64,000 nt of DNA from Symsagittifera roscoffensis (taxonomy: Eukaryota; Xenacoelomorpha; Acoela; Convolutidae). A program made the position numbers and the translations under genes. Under the pieces are notes generated by a model. That model did not search any database, had not been told where the DNA came from, and worked only from the letters and a program-made list of their open reading frames with translations. Where the stretch lies: the NCBI RefSeq assembly GCF_963678635.1, contig NC_087070.1:50884514-50948513 (forward strand), read 5' to 3'. Shown piece by piece: positions 45,287 to 59,100 of this stretch (the first letter of the stretch is position 1; each line of letters opens with the position of its first letter).

Positions 45287-45515
45287 TGAGCGTGACTATA
45301 CTGAATCCGAACGGATCGTTAAACGTAGTCTTTATGTGAGTTTGATAAAAACAACTGTTTTTCAGAAACATAAATTAGCGTCTGAGTCTTGCTCATGGAC
45401 TTAAATCGACATGCCGCCGTATCAAGGTCAACTGACCAACCAATTTATATAAATATGTTTAATCAAATTAATAAATAATAACAATGATGAGTTTATTGAT
45501 CCGTACCGGATGACA
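45287..45515 (-). repeat. 3' LTR of the gypsy fossil
   Basis: On the plus strand it runs TGAGCGTGACTATACTG to GGATGACA, giving TG...CA ends on the element strand. Contains AATAAATAATAACAATG, an AT-rich region shared with the other LTR. Confidence 0.88.
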
Positions 45516-47432
45516 CTCCCCCTTCTCGGGATATTTAAGAGTTTCAAATTTTGAGTTTTATAGTCCCTTGAGGACTGTTTGTGCATTTTCTCCCTCTTTT
45601 CTATTGTACGCTATTTCTTTGTTTCCTCTACTTCTTGGTTGTTTTTATCATCTTCTGCCTTCTCGTTTTCCTCTTGCATTGCATTATTGTTTGTGTTGTT
45701 GTCCGCTTCATTGCTGCTAATCTTATTTTCGATATATAAGATAACCGTTTTGTTCGGGCTTTCATCTGATGAGATGAGGTCGACAACCTCGTCCGTTTGT
45801 ATTCCCTTGTTTTTCGGACTGATTGCCTCCAGAAAATTTATACACGCCTGATACTCGGGTGATTTGTCCGTGAATCCCATTTCCTGAATGAGCGATTTGA
45901 GGCTTGGCTTCGTTTCCGAGTTGATCACATCTGGTGGCGAATCAAGGTTGAATTTCAGCGGCTTTTTGTGAGTGTTTGGTTCTTCGATAGAATTTATTGG
46001 GATGGAGTCCCCAAAAAATTTTGCCAAGGTTGAGTGACGTCGGGGAGTGGAGCGTCCTGATGATGCCTTGTCTGCTGAAGTTGAAGTTGTTGCTGGCGGT
46101 GTTTACTTTTGGTTGATTCTTTTTGGCGATGGTTCGGCCGCTTCTGAATTTGACGACCTGTTGCTCTCCGTGTCACTATGGCTGATAGTTTTCTTGGTTG
46201 GGGTCTCAGTTTTCGTGCTCCTCTCCAATGAGGATAGACTCATTCATCGCGGTTTGTCACACGGACGTCCACCTGTTCTCTTCGCCATTGGTTTGCCCGA
46301 CCTTTTGGTTGGGCTGGATTTTTTGTTGCTCTGCTCCTGTATCGCTTTTTGTTCCTTTCTTGACAATTTTTTTGGTCAGCCCTGTTTGTTCATCCTCTCG
46401 GAACATAATATGTTGAGGCGCCGTCGGGTCTTTGATGTCTAAAAAACTAAGACAAGGTCCACATCTGCTTGCGGATTTGTATGCTCCTTAGTCGCTTAAC
46501 CGTGATGGTCGGATTTTAATGTTTGGATCATTCTTTCTACCACCACTATGGCTCTATGATCCTCTACCGGTGCGACAAGTAACTTAAAATGATTTGTGGT
46601 ACAAAATTTGGAATTTTTTGGCCCTAAATATCTGTGCTTGGTCTTATCTTAACCGACGGGGTACTCCGTTGTTTTAAACAGATCGTTGCATAAATTTTAC
46701 GGTGACATCCGCCGTAGTATTTCAAACAACTTTTGCTGTTGGAAATTTCGACCATTTGTTTATAGCAACTAATGAGTAGGCGTCCTAATTTATTTCATCG
46801 GGGAGGGGCCCTGCAAAATCTAACTGTACCTCCGCATTTGATTCTACAACCGAATCCATTTGGAATGAGTGATTTTCCCTATAATTGGTTTGAGGGTTTT
46901 ACCTTGCTCGGTAGAGTGTTTGCAACTTTTCGCCATCTGGACAATTGATCGGTGTATTTGTGGAAACCACACGTTGTGGCATAAGCCTACCATGGCGGCC
47001 GACAATGGATGTGTCAGGTGCAGACTGTCTAATATCGTTTGACGTAGTGTGTTGGGATAATGATGCATTCGTCAATCAGCAGACATTCTTCCCGCACGTG
47101 CAGTCTGTTGCGAACATTAAACCAGTATTGTCCGTAGTCGGATTTTATCGCGTCCCAATCTCGCTTTTTCACAAAGGTGCTAAGCGGTCTGAGGTTCCTG
47201 TTTTTTTTCGTAGCTGCGGCGATAAATTTTACTCCCAGGACCTTCTGTAGTCTCTTCCGGAACAGTGATGTATCTTCTTCTGTTTCTGTCATCATTGTTT
47301 ACGGTTGCTACTTTTCCTTCTGTAATTTCGTGGTGGCTAGCTTCCAGTTGTGTGGCCTTGGGTTGTGTTCTTGTCATGATTGGCTGTTATTCATTCGGAG
47401 CATATTCCTCCTGGCTTGCGATGTTGTAGTTT
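45516..47432 (-). repeat. internal array copy 1 (integrase to 3' end)
   Basis: First of five tandem segments in plus-strand order, about 1.9 kb. It includes a zinc-binding integrase N-terminus (YPNTLRQTILDSLHLTHPLS), an integrase piece and a basic Gln/Ser/Thr-rich 3' region. Fossil. Confidence 0.85.
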
Positions 47433-49339
47433 ATCGGGATATTTTAGAGTTTCAAGTTTTGAGTTTTCTAGTCCCTTGAGGACTGTTTGTGCATTTTCTC
47501 CCTCTTTTCTATTGTTCGCTATTTCTTTGTTTCCTCCTATTCTTGGTTGTTTTTATCATCTTCTGCCTTCTCGTTTTCCTCTTGCATTGCATTATTGTTT
47601 GTGTTGTTGTCCACTTCATTGTTGCTAATCTTATTTTCGATATATAAGATAACCGTTTTGTTCGGGCTTTCATCTGATGAGATGAGGTCGACAACCTCGT
47701 CCGTTTGTTTCCCCTTGTTTTTTGGACTGCTTGCCTCCAGAAAATTCATACACGCCTGATACTCGGGTGATTTGTCCGTGAAGCCCATTTCCTGAATGAC
47801 CGATTTGAGGCTTGGCTTCGTCGGCGAGTTCATCTCATCTGGTGGCGAATCAAGGTTGAATTTCAGCGGCTTTTTGTGTGTTTGGTTCTTCGATAGAGTT
47901 TATTGGGATGGGGTCCCCAAAAAATTTGGCCAAAGGTTGAGTGACGTCGGGGAGTGGAGCGTCCTGATGATGCCTTGTCTGCTGAAGTTGAAGTTGTTGC
48001 TGGCGGTGTTTACTTTTGGTTGATTCTTTTTGGCGATGGTTCGGCCGCTTCTGAATTTGACGACCTGTTGCTCTCCGTGTCACTATGGCTGATAGTTTTC
48101 TTGGTTGGGGTCTCAGTTTTCGTGCTCCTCTCCAATGAGGATAGACTCATTCATCGCGGTTTGTCACACGGACGTCCACCTGTTCTCTTCGCCATTGGTT
48201 TGCCCGACCTTTTGGTTGGGCTGGATTTTTTGTTGCTCTGCTCCTGTATCGCTTTTTGTTCCTTTCTTGACAATTTTTTTGGTCAGCCCTGTTTGTTCAT
48301 CCTCTCGGAACATAATATGTTGAGGCGCCGTCGGGTCTTTGATGTCTAAAAAACTAAGACAAGGTCCACATCTGCTTGCGGATTTGTATGCTCCTTAGTC
48401 GCTTAACCGTGATGGTCGGATTTTAATGTTTGGATCATTCTTTCTACCACCACTATGGCTCTATGATCCTCTACCGGTGCGAAAAGTAACTTAAAATGAT
48501 TTGTGGTACAAAATTTGGAATTTTTTGGCCCTAAATATCTGTGCTTGGTCTTATCTTAACCGACGGGGTACTCCGTTGTTTTAAACAGATCGTTGCATAA
48601 ATTTTACGGTGACATCCGCCGTAGTATTTAAAACAACTTTTGCTGTTGGAAATTTCGACCATTTGTTTATAGCAACTAATGAGTAGGCGTCCTAATTTAA
48701 TTCATCGGGGAGGGGCCCGGCAAAATCTAACTGTACCTCCGCATTTGATTCTACAACCGAATCAATTTGGTATGAGTGATTTTTCCCTTTTATTGGTTTG
48801 AGGGTTTTACCTTGCTCGGTAGAGTGTTTGCAATTTTTCGCTATCTGGACAATTGATCGGTGTATTTGTGGAAATAACACGTTCTGGCATAAACCTAACA
48901 TGGCGGCCGACACTGGATGTGTCAGGTGCAGACTGTCTAATATCGTTTGACGTAGTGTGTTGGGATAATGATGCATTCGTCAATCAGCAGACATTCTTCC
49001 CGCACGTGCAGTCTGTTGCGAACATTAAACCAGTATTGTCCGTAGTCGGATTTTATCGCGTCCCAATCTCGCTTTTTCACAAAGGTGCTAAGCGGTCTGA
49101 GGTTCCTGTTTTTTTCGTAGCTGCGGCGATAAATTTTACTCCCAGGACCTTCTGTAGTCTCTTCCGGAACAGTGATGTATCTTCTTCTGTTTCTGTCATC
49201 ATTGTTTACGGTTGCTACTTTTCCTTCTGTAATTTCGTGGTGGCTAGCTTCCAGTTGTGTGGCCTTGGGTTGTGTTCGTGTCATGATTGGCTGTTATTCA
49301 TTCGGAGCATATTCCTCCTGGCTTGCGATGTTGTAGTTT
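47433..49339 (-). repeat. internal array copy 2
   Basis: About 1.9 kb, nearly identical to copy 1 over most of its length. Fossil. Confidence 0.87.
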
Positions 49340-51901
49340 ATCGGGATATTTTAGAGTTTCAAGTTTTGAGTTTTCTAGTCCCTTGAGGACTGTTTGTGCA
49401 TTTTCTCCCTCTTTTCTATTGTTCGCTATTTCTCCACTTCTTGGTTGTTTTTATCACCTTCTGCCTTCTCGTTTTACTCTTGCATTGCATTATTGTTTGT
49501 GTTGTTGTCCACTTCATTGTTGCTAATCTTATTTTCGATATATAAGATAACCGTTTTGTTCGGGCTTTCATCTGATGAGATGAGGTCGACAACCTCGTCC
49601 GTTTATTTCCCCTTGTTTTTTGGACTGCTTGCCTCCAGAAAATTCATACACGCCTGATACTCGGGTGATTTGTCCGTGAAGCCCATTTCCTGAATGACCG
49701 ATTTGAGGCTTGGCTTCGTCGGCGAGTTCATCTCATCTGGTGGCGAATCAAGGTTGAATTTCAGCGGCTTTTTGTGTGTTTGGTTCTTCGATAGAGTTTA
49801 TTGGGATGGGGTCCCCAAAAAATTTGGCCAAAGGTTGAGTGACGTTGGCGAGTGGAGCGTCCTGATGATGCCTTGTCTGCTGAAGTTGAAGTTGTTGCTG
49901 GCGGTGTTTTCTTTTGGTTGTTTCTTTTTGGCGATGGATCGGCCGCTTCTGAATTTGACGACCTGTTGCTCTCCGTGTCACTGTGGCTGATAGTTTTCTT
50001 AATTGGGGTCTCAGTTTTCGTGCTCCTCTCCAATGAGGCTAGACTCATTCGTTGCGGTTTGTCACACGGATATCCACCTGTTCTCTTCCCCATTGGTTTG
50101 CCCGGCCTTTTGGTTGGGCTGGATTGTTTGTTGCTCTGCTCCTGTATCGCTGTTTGTTTCTTTCTTGACAATTTTTTTTGATCAGCCCTGTTTGTTCATC
50201 CTCTCGGAACATACTATGTTGAGGCGCCGTCGGGTCTTCAATGTCGAAAAAACGAAGACAAGGTCCACATCTGCTTGCGTATTTGTATGCTCCGTAGTCG
50301 CTTAACCGTGATGGTCTGCACGGTCAGTAAATTAAAGGATTAGGTAGAAAAGCACCCCCACTTTTTCTTAAGAGTCTAGGTTGTTTTCCGAATGTCTGTA
50401 CCCATGCTGTATGTGGTGTGTAAGTTAAGATTTTACCGTCGATTGTTTTGTATTTTTGTTGAAATGTTTTGGGCTCTTTTACTTAAGTTGCCACTCGGAT
50501 TGTTTTTCTTGCTTCTTGTTCTATTCATTTGCTAATGTTTTTGTCGATGGATGTTTGTATTCCTTTATACCTATTGTTTGTTTTATCTATGTTTTTTAAC
50601 GTTTCGAACCTGGTGTTTGTTTAGATGTCTTGTCAGCTCCCATTGGTTGTTGTTGTAGTTGTTGTCGTTTTTTAATCGAAACTTCATCCTCCGACCACTG
50701 TTGTAAGCCGTGCATGGTTTCATCTGGCAGAGGTGGCTTCGTGATGTTTTTCCGATCTAAACATGCGTGTTTTGCATTTTCCCGGATAAGATTATTAGGT
50801 GAACTAGTAGTTGCCAGGTTTGATAGGGGAGTATTTGGTTTTCTGCCCAAGTGTGCTTAAAAAGGTGAGATTTTTGTTACGCCATGTGGTGTTATGCGCA
50901 ATGTTTTCATTATCACGGCCATGTCCGAAAATAATTTGTGTGGTTATTTGTTGGATCTGTTCTCATAACCCCTAGTCGACGTTTTAATGTTTGGATCATT
51001 CTTTCTACCACCACTATGGCTCTATGATCCTCTATTGGTGCGAAAAGTAACTTAATATGATTTGTGTTACAAAAAAGTTGGAATTTTTTGGCCCTAAATT
51101 TCTGTGTTGGTCTTATATTAACCGACGGGGTACTCCGTTGTTTTAAACATATCGTTGCATAAATTTTATGGTGACATCCGCCGTAGTATTTGAAACAACT
51201 TTTGCTGTTGGAAATGTCGACCATTTGTTTACAGCAACTAATGAGTAGGCGTCCTAATTTATTTCATCGGGGAGGGGCCCTGCAAAATCTAACTGTACCT
51301 CCGCATTTGATTCTACAACCGAATCCATTTGGAATGAGTGATTTTCCCTATAATTGGTTTGAGGGTTTTACCTTGCTCGGTAGAGTGTTTGCAACTTTTC
51401 GCCATCTGGAAAATTGATCGGTGTATTTGTGGAAATCACACGTTCTGGCATAAACCTAGCATGGCGGCCGACACTGGATGTGTCAGGTGCAGACTGTCTA
51501 ATATCGTTTGACGTAGTGTGTTGGGATAATGATGCATTCGTCAATCAGCAGACATTCGTCCCGCACGTGCAGTCTGTTGCGAACATTAAACCAGTATTGT
51601 CCGTAGTCGGATTTTATCGCGTCCCAATCTCGCTTTTTCACAAAGGTGCTAAGCGGTCTGAGGTTCCTGTTTTTTTTCGTAGCTGCGGCGATAAATTTTA
51701 CTCCCAGGACCTTCTGTAGTCTCTTCCGGAACAGTGATGTATCTTCTTCTGTTTCTGTCATCATTGTTTACGGTTGCTACTTTTCCTTCTGTAATTTCGT
51801 GGTGGCTAGCTTCCAGTTGTGTGGCCTTGGGTTGTGTTCGTGTCATGATTGGCTGTTATTCATTCGGAGCATATTCCTCCTGGCTTGCGATGTTGTAGTT
51901 T
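49340..51901 (-). repeat. internal array copy 3 (long form)
   Basis: About 2.56 kb. It includes about 650 bases not present in copies 1 and 2, which encode an integrase C-terminal-like piece (GRKPNTPLSNL). Fossil. Confidence 0.87.
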
Positions 51902-54462
51902 ATCGGGATATTTTAGAGTTTCAAGTTTTGAGTTTTCTAGTCCCTTGAGGACTGTTTGTGCATTTTCTCCCTCTTTTCTATTGTACGCTATTTCTCCACT
52001 TCTTGGTTGTTTTTATCACCTTCTGCCTTCTCGTTTTCCTCTTGCATTGCATTATTGTTTGTGTTGTTGTCCTCTTCATTGTTGCTAATCTTATTTTCGA
52101 TATATAAGATAACCGTTTTGTTCGGGCTTTCATCTGATGAGATGAGGTCGACAACCTCGTCCGTTTGTTTCCCCTTGTTTTTTGGACTGCTTGCCTCCAG
52201 AAAATTCATACACGCCTGATACTCGGGTGATTTGTCCGTGAAGCCCATTTCCTGAATGACCGATTTGAGGCTTGGCTTCGTCGGCGAGTTCATCTCATCT
52301 GGTGGCGAATCAAGGTTGAATTTCAGCGGCTTTTTGTGTGTTTGGTTCTTCGATAGAGTTTATTGGGATGGGGTCCCCAAAAAATTTGGCCAAAGGTTGA
52401 GTGACGTTGGCGAGTGGAGCGTCCTGATGATGCCTTGTCTGCTGAAGTTGAAGTTGTTGCTGGCGGTGTTTTCTTTTGGTTGTTTCTTTTTGGCGATGGA
52501 TCGGCCGCTTCTGAATTTGACGACCTGTTGCTCTCCGTGTCACTGTGGCTGATAGTTTTCTTAATTGGGGTCTCAGTTTTCGTGCTCCTCTCCAATGAGG
52601 CTAGACTCATTCGTCGCGGTTTGTCACACGGATATCCACCTGTTCTCTTCCCCATTGGTTTGCCCGGCCTTTTGGTTGGGCTGGATTGTTTGTTGCTCTG
52701 CTCCTGTATCGCTGTTTGTTTCTTTCTTGACAATTTTTTTGATCAGCCCTGTTTGTTCATCCTCTCGGAACATAATATGTTGAGGCGCCGTCGGGTCTTC
52801 AATGTCGAAAAAACGAAGATAAGGTCCACATCTACTTGCGTATTTGTATGCTCCGTAGTCGCTTAACCGTGATGGTCTGCACGGTCAGTAAATTAAAGGA
52901 TTAGGTAAAAAAGCAACCCCACTTTTTCTTAAGAGTCTAGGTTGTTTTCCGAATGTCTGTACCCATGCTGTATGTGGTGTGTAAGTTAAGATTTTACCGT
53001 CGATTGTTTTGTATTTTTGTTGAAATGTTTTGGGCTCTTTTACTTAAGTTGCCACTCGGATTGTTTTTCTTGCTTCTTGTTCTATTCATTTGCTAATGTT
53101 TTTGTCGATGGATGTTTGTATTCCTTTATACCTATTGTTTGTTTTATCTATGTTTTTTAACGTTTCGAACCTGGTGTTTGTTTAGATGTCTTGTCAGCTC
53201 CCATTGGTTGTTGTTGTAGTTGTTGTCGTTTTTTAATCGAAACTTCATCCTCCGACCACTGTTGTAAGCCGTGCATGGTTTCATCTGGCAGAGGTGGCTT
53301 CGTGATGTTTTTCCGATCTAAACATGCGTGTTTTGCATTTTCCCGGATAAGATTATTAGGTGAACTAGTAGTTGCCAGGTTTGATAGGGGAGTATTTGGT
53401 TTTCTGCCCAAGTGTGCTTAAAAAGGTGAGATTTTTGTTACGCCATGTGGTGTTATGCGCAATGTTTTCATTATCACGGCCATGTCCGAAAATAATTTGT
53501 GTGGTTATTTGTTGGATCTGTTCTCATAACCCCTAGTCGACGTTTTAATGTTTGGATCATTCTTTCTACCACCACTATGGCTCTATGATCCTCTATTGGT
53601 GCGAAAAGTAACTTAATATGATTTGTGTTACAAAAAAGTTGGAATTTTTTGGCCCTAAATTTCTGTGTTGGTCTTATATTAACCGACGGGGTACTCCGTT
53701 GTTTTAAACATATCGTTGCATAAATTTTATGGTGACATCCGCCGTAGTATTTGAAACAACTTTTGCTGTTGGAAATTTCGACCATTTGTTTATAGCAACT
53801 AATGAGTAGGCGTCCTAATTTATTTCATCGGGGAGGGGCCCTGCAAAATCTAACTGTACCTCCGCATTTGATTCTACAACCGAATCCATTTGGAATGAGT
53901 GATTTTCCCTATAATTGGTTTGAGGGTTTTACCTTGCTCGGTAGAGTGTTTGCAACTTTTCGCCATCTGGACAATTGATCGGTGTATTTGTGGAAACCAC
54001 ACGTTGTGGCATAAGCCTACCATGGCGGCCGACAATGGATGTGTCAGGTGCAGACTGTCTAATATCGTTTGATGTAGTGTGTTGGGATAATGATGCATTC
54101 GTCAATCAGCAGACATTCGCCCCGCACGTGCAGTCTAATGCAAACATTAAACCAGTATTGTCCGTAGTCGGATTTTATCGCGTCCCAATCTCGCTTTTTC
54201 ACAAAGGTGCTAAGCGGTCTGAGGTTCCTGTCCTTTTTCGTAGCTGCGGCGATAAATTTTACTCCCAGGACCTTCTGTAGTCTCTTCTGGAACAGTGATG
54301 TATCTTCTTCTGTTTCTGTCAACGTTGTTTACGGTTGCTACTTTTCCTTCTGTAATTTCGTGGTGGCTAGCTTCCAGTTGTGTGGCCTCGGGTTGTGTTT
54401 TTGTCATGATTGGCTGTTATTCATTCGGAGCACATTCCTCCTGGCTTGCGATGTTGTAGTTT
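51902..54462 (-). repeat. internal array copy 4 (long form)
   Basis: About 2.56 kb and almost identical to copy 3, so copies 3 and 4 are the youngest pair or were homogenised. Confidence 0.87.
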
Positions 54463-56304
54463 ATCGGGATATTTTAGAGTTTCAAGTTTTGAGTTTTCTA
54501 GTCCCTTGAGGACTGTTTGTGCATTTTCTCCCTCTTTTCTATTGTTCGCTATTTCTTTGTTTCCTCCTATTCTTGGTTGTTTTTATTATCTTCTGCCTTC
54601 TCGTTTTCCTCTTGCATTGCATTATTGTTTGTGTTGTTGTCCACTTCATTGTTGCTAATCTTATTTTCGATATATAAGATAACCGTTTTGTTCGGGCTTT
54701 CATCTGATGAGATGAGGTCGACAACCTCGTCCGTTTGCTTCCCCTTGTTTTTTGGACTGCTTGCCTCCAGAAAATTCATACACGCCTGATATTCGGGTGA
54801 TTTGTCCCTGAAGCCCATTACCTGAATGAGCGATTTGAGGCTTGGCTTCGTTTCCGAGTTGATCTCATCTGGTGAGGAATCAAGGTTGAATTTCAGCGGC
54901 TTTTTGTGTGTGTTTGGTTCTTCGATAGAATTTATTGGGATGGGGTCCCCAAAAAATTTTGCCAAGGCTGAGTGACGTTGGCGAGTGGAGCGTCCTGATG
55001 ATGCCTTGTCTGCTGAAGTTGAAGTTGTTGCTGGCGGTGTTTCCTTATGGTTGATTCTTTTTGGCGATGGTTCGGCCGCTTCTGAATTTGAATACCTGCT
55101 GCTCTCCGTGTCACTATGGCTGATAGTTTTCTTGGTTGGGGTCTCAGTTTTCGTGCTCCTCTCCAATGAGGATAGACTCATTCATCGCGGTTTGTCACAC
55201 GGACGTCCACCTGTTCTCTTCCCCAATGGTTTGCCCGGCCTTTTGGTTGGGCTGGATTGTTTGTTGCTCTGCTCCTGTATCGCTGTTTGTTCCTTTCTTG
55301 GCAATTTTTTTTTGTCAGCCCTGTTTGTTCATCCTCTCGGAACATACTATGTTGAGGCGCCGTCGGGTCTTCGATGTCTAAAAACTGAAGACAAGTTCCA
55401 CATCTGCTTGCGGATTTGTATGCTCCGTAGTCGCTTAACCGTGATGGTCGGCACGGTCACTAGATTAAAGGATTAGGTACAAAAGTAACCCCACTATTCC
55501 TTAAGAGTCTAGGTTGTATTCCGAATGTCTGCACCCATGCTGTATATGGTGTGTAAGTTAAGATTTTCCCGTCAATTGTTTTGTGTTTTTGTTGAATCGT
55601 TTTGGGCTTTTTTACTTTAGTTGCCACTCGGATTGTTTTTCTTGCTACTTGTTCTATTCATTTGCTAATGTTTTTGTCGGTGGATGTTTGTATTCCTGTG
55701 TACCTATTGTTTGTTTTAGCTCTGAGTTTTAACGTTTCGTACCTGGTGTTTGTTTAGATGTCTTGTCAGCTTCCATTGGTTGTGGTTGTAGTTGTTGTCG
55801 TTTTTTAATCGAAACTTCATCCTCCGACCACTGTTGTAAGCCGTACATGGTTTCATCTGGCAGAGGTGGCTTCGTGATGTTTTTCCGATCTAAACTTGCG
55901 TGTTTTGCATTTTCCCGGATAAGATTGTTAGGTGAACTAGTAGTTGCCAGGTTTGATAGGGGAGTATTTGGTTTTCTGCCCAAGTGTGCTTCAAAAGGTG
56001 AGATTTTTGTTACGCCATGTGGTGTTATGCGCAATGCTTTTATTATCTCGGCCACGTCCGAAAATAATTTTTGTGGTTATTTGTTGGATCTGTTCTCATA
56101 ACCCCTAGTTGGAATTTTCTGGCCCTAAAGGTCTGTAACAGTGATGTATCTTATTCTGTTTCTGTCATTGTTGTCTGGTTTACGGTTGCTACTTTTCCTT
56201 CTGTAATTTCATGGTGGCTAGCTTACAGTTGTGTGGCCTCGGGTTGTGTTCTTGTCATGGTTGGCTGTTATTCATTCGGAGCGCGTTCCTCCTGGCTTGC
56301 GATG
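54463..56304 (-). repeat. internal array copy 5
   Basis: About 1.84 kb, next to the unique pol region. The integrase C-terminal-like piece (FEAHLGRKPNTPLSN) is recognisable here. Fossil. Confidence 0.83.
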
Positions 56305-56855
56305 TGGTCTTGCATCTCCGGCCGTTCCTCACTAACTTCTGTTTGCGTTCCCACCAACACTTTACAGTTGTCTGTTTGTATCGCTTGTGATGTCTTCGTT
56401 TTGGGGATGTGTTGTTTGTTTGGTTGTTTTCTCTCTTTGGTAAAGACTTTTGTTGGGAAGTTTTTTTCTGGTGGCCTTGAGGAAAGTAATTCTCTGGCGT
56501 CCTTGACTTCTGTTTGTGTTGTTTCTGATGTGGGGGCTATTGCTTTTTTCTTTGTTGGTGGTCGTTTGTGCCACCGAGGATCTGAGAGGCTTTCCTCCCT
56601 GTCCGACGTTCCTTGCCAGTCGAGTAGTTTTTCCGCCTTTCGGCCAGGTGGGTTTAGTGGTTTTACTTCGTCATTGATAAATCCGCCTTTGTAATTTGTA
56701 ATATCCTGTTTTCGGTTCATATTTTGTTGTGTGTGAATGAATTTTACGAAGTTAGTTGAATTGTCGAAAGAACTGTTTTTAGTCAGCGCTGACTGATTTT
56801 CGGAGTGATTTGAGCAGAACTGATTTGGGGTTTGTGTTTGCAATTGACCGCTCAA
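56268..56855 (-). mobile_element. low-complexity region between RNase H and integrase of the fossil
   Basis: A 195-residue open stretch rich in Gln, Thr, Lys and Pro with no domain I recognise. Typical gypsy elements have only a short linker here, so this may be lineage-specific sequence. Confidence 0.5.
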
Positions 56856-57174
56856 ATTTTGAAAGAATGCTCATTTAAGTCAGGTTTTGATGTGATAATT
56901 GTTGTCCATTCTTTTCGCGCGCTTTTTGATCAGCTGACACGGTGCCAGATTCTGATTGGCTAACTCATTAAGAATGACGTTGTCAATCGTTTCCAAGTTA
57001 TTTATGAATGTACTAATCGATGCAACAACAATTTCCTCCTCATCATACTCGCTTGGGGTATTGCCAATCCATCTGGATATTGTGACATATAGTCTATAGA
57101 ACCATTTTATTCCCCGCCAAATGTTTGATATCGAAGTGAAATGGGATTAGTCGATCAATCCATCTGGTTAATAT

Positions 57175-57375
57175 TCACTGACTGGTTTTTGATCTTTTGC
57201 TTGCGTTTAAGGCGCTGATTAAAGCTTGCTGGTCTGTGATGACGGTGAAATGTTTCCCGTACAGATAGTATTTGTAGTGGTCAGTTGCCCACACTACACC
57301 GAGTAATTCGAGCTCGATGACTGAATACTTTTCCTCGCGGGAATTTAAAAATCTTGATGCATAGGCTATTGCCAC
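57175..57375 (-). mobile_element. RNase H region of the gypsy fossil
   Basis: Contains AIAYASRFLNSREEKYSVIE and TDQQALISAL, the classic Ty3/gypsy RNase H motifs. Confidence 0.88.
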
Positions 57376-57533
57376 CCAACCCTTTGATGAATATTGTTCA
57401 AGCGACGCCCCTAACCTTGATGTAGAAGAGTCATTTACTATACGTGTCTCTAGATTTTGATTAAATTGTTTGTTTTGTGTTATTTCAGAGACAAGTTTTT
57501 AATGTTTTCAAATGATGTATGATGTTCCGGTTT

Positions 57534-58520
57534 TCACTCAGTTGGTTTATTTTTCAGTGTGTTTTTCATTAGTGGCCTTAATGCTGCTGCTGTTTGTGCT
57601 AAGTTTGGGATATACCTGGTGAGATGATGTATAGAGGCCATGAAACCTTTTAATTGTTTAAAGGTTTTTGGGGGAGAGAGTTTTTTAATTGCTTCTGTTT
57701 TTATTATCAATGGTGTAGTGCTCTCGCTATTCATAGTGTATCCTACCCACTCAACTTGTTTACAAGCAAACTTACTTTTGTCTAATGATATGGCAAGGTT
57801 TTCACGTTTCAGAATCGTTTGTAGTTTTTGTTTGTGTATCTCGATCGATCCCTTGGTCACAATTAGTATGTCGTCTAAGTATGCGTATGGGTTTGAGTAA
57901 ATTGTACGCGTGAGTTCAATGGCCTTTTGAAGTTCAGCTGGCAGATCCGTGAGGCCGTAAAATCCAGTTTGAAACTTATAGGTTCCTCTAGCATTGCTAC
58001 CAATTAAGCTGAAGTTGCATTGTTCCCGAATTGATTTATCCAGTGGGATTTGTGAATACGCGCATCGCAAATTTAATGTTGAGAATGATATTTGCTAATT
58101 GTTGTTTTATTTTACCACCTGTGCTTTGTTGTCTAATAGTAGTTCGATGTTAGGCATCTGATAATTATTCTTGGGAATAAAATTACTTATCTTTTTCGAG
58201 TCTAATGCCATTTTTACCGACTGGTCCTTTTTTTACCGTAATCATGATTGGACTAATGAATTGTCAATCTGAAGATTTATCCAGTTTTATTATATGTTTT
58301 TGATCCATGAGTTTGCTTAGTTCTATTTCTACTCGTTCTTGTAGTTGAACTGGGTTGTAGTTTTCTGCTGTACCGGAATGAAATCTTGATTGAATTGTGT
58401 CCGCATTACGTGGTCTCTTGGTTTTCCAATTCGAGTACATAGTAGTGGATAGTTATTTTTTACCCATTGTTTGATTTCCGGGTTCGAATATACTTGTTCC
58501 AGTATGTTCAGCACGTCCCT
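57534..58520 (-). mobile_element. reverse transcriptase region of the gypsy fossil
   Basis: Contains FYGLTDLPAELQKAI, the YLDDILI catalytic motif, and WVGYTMNSE further on, in the usual gypsy order. Fossil; no repair is proposed. Confidence 0.88.
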
Positions 58521-58744
58521 TTGTTTCGGTTTTTCTTGTATTAGTTTTACTCCAATTTGTGGAAGGATGTTCCTGCCTATGATGTTTACCTTCTGGTTAT
58601 CTACAATGATGAATGGGCCACACTGATTTTCCAGCCTCCTGATTCAACTGTTGCAATCAGTCGTCTCTTTGGAACGATTGTTTCACCAATGTAATATGCT
58701 AGATTCCGAGCTGTATCTTCCAGCGGAATTTGTTTCAATATTGC

Positions 58745-59100
58745 GGTTTTGTCCATCACTTATAACCGCCGGGCGGTTTTTTTAGTAAGGAACAACATTG
58801 GACTCCCGGAGTCAGCGATTGAAAAAAATCTGCTGTTTTTGTCTTCAGTTTAATGATATGTCCGTTTATATTGTCTTCGGGCAAATTTGTTGCGTGTTTT
58901 ATTTCGAATGCTTCCGATATTGCCATCACTGAAAACTTGTCTACATTGTATTCCTCCAAACCATTTTTTGACGTAAGCTCAGCAAATGCGACTGGATTGA
59001 GTTGTGTTCCTTGGCTCTCTGATTCGTTTTCTTCTTGTTCAACTTCGTTGTTGCAATCTCCTAGATAGATAACGTTTCCTGAGCGACACACTTTGGCAAA
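58745..59100 (-). mobile_element. protease region of the gypsy fossil
   Basis: A retropepsin-like site (ADSGSP on the minus strand near 58800) lies between gag-like and RT sequence. Confidence 0.55.

Noticed and set aside
45579-55476. Many plus-strand open frames with hydrophobic, signal-like sequences in the array
   Set aside because: They are antisense to the integrase and 3' region of the LTR fossil and recur only because that segment is repeated.
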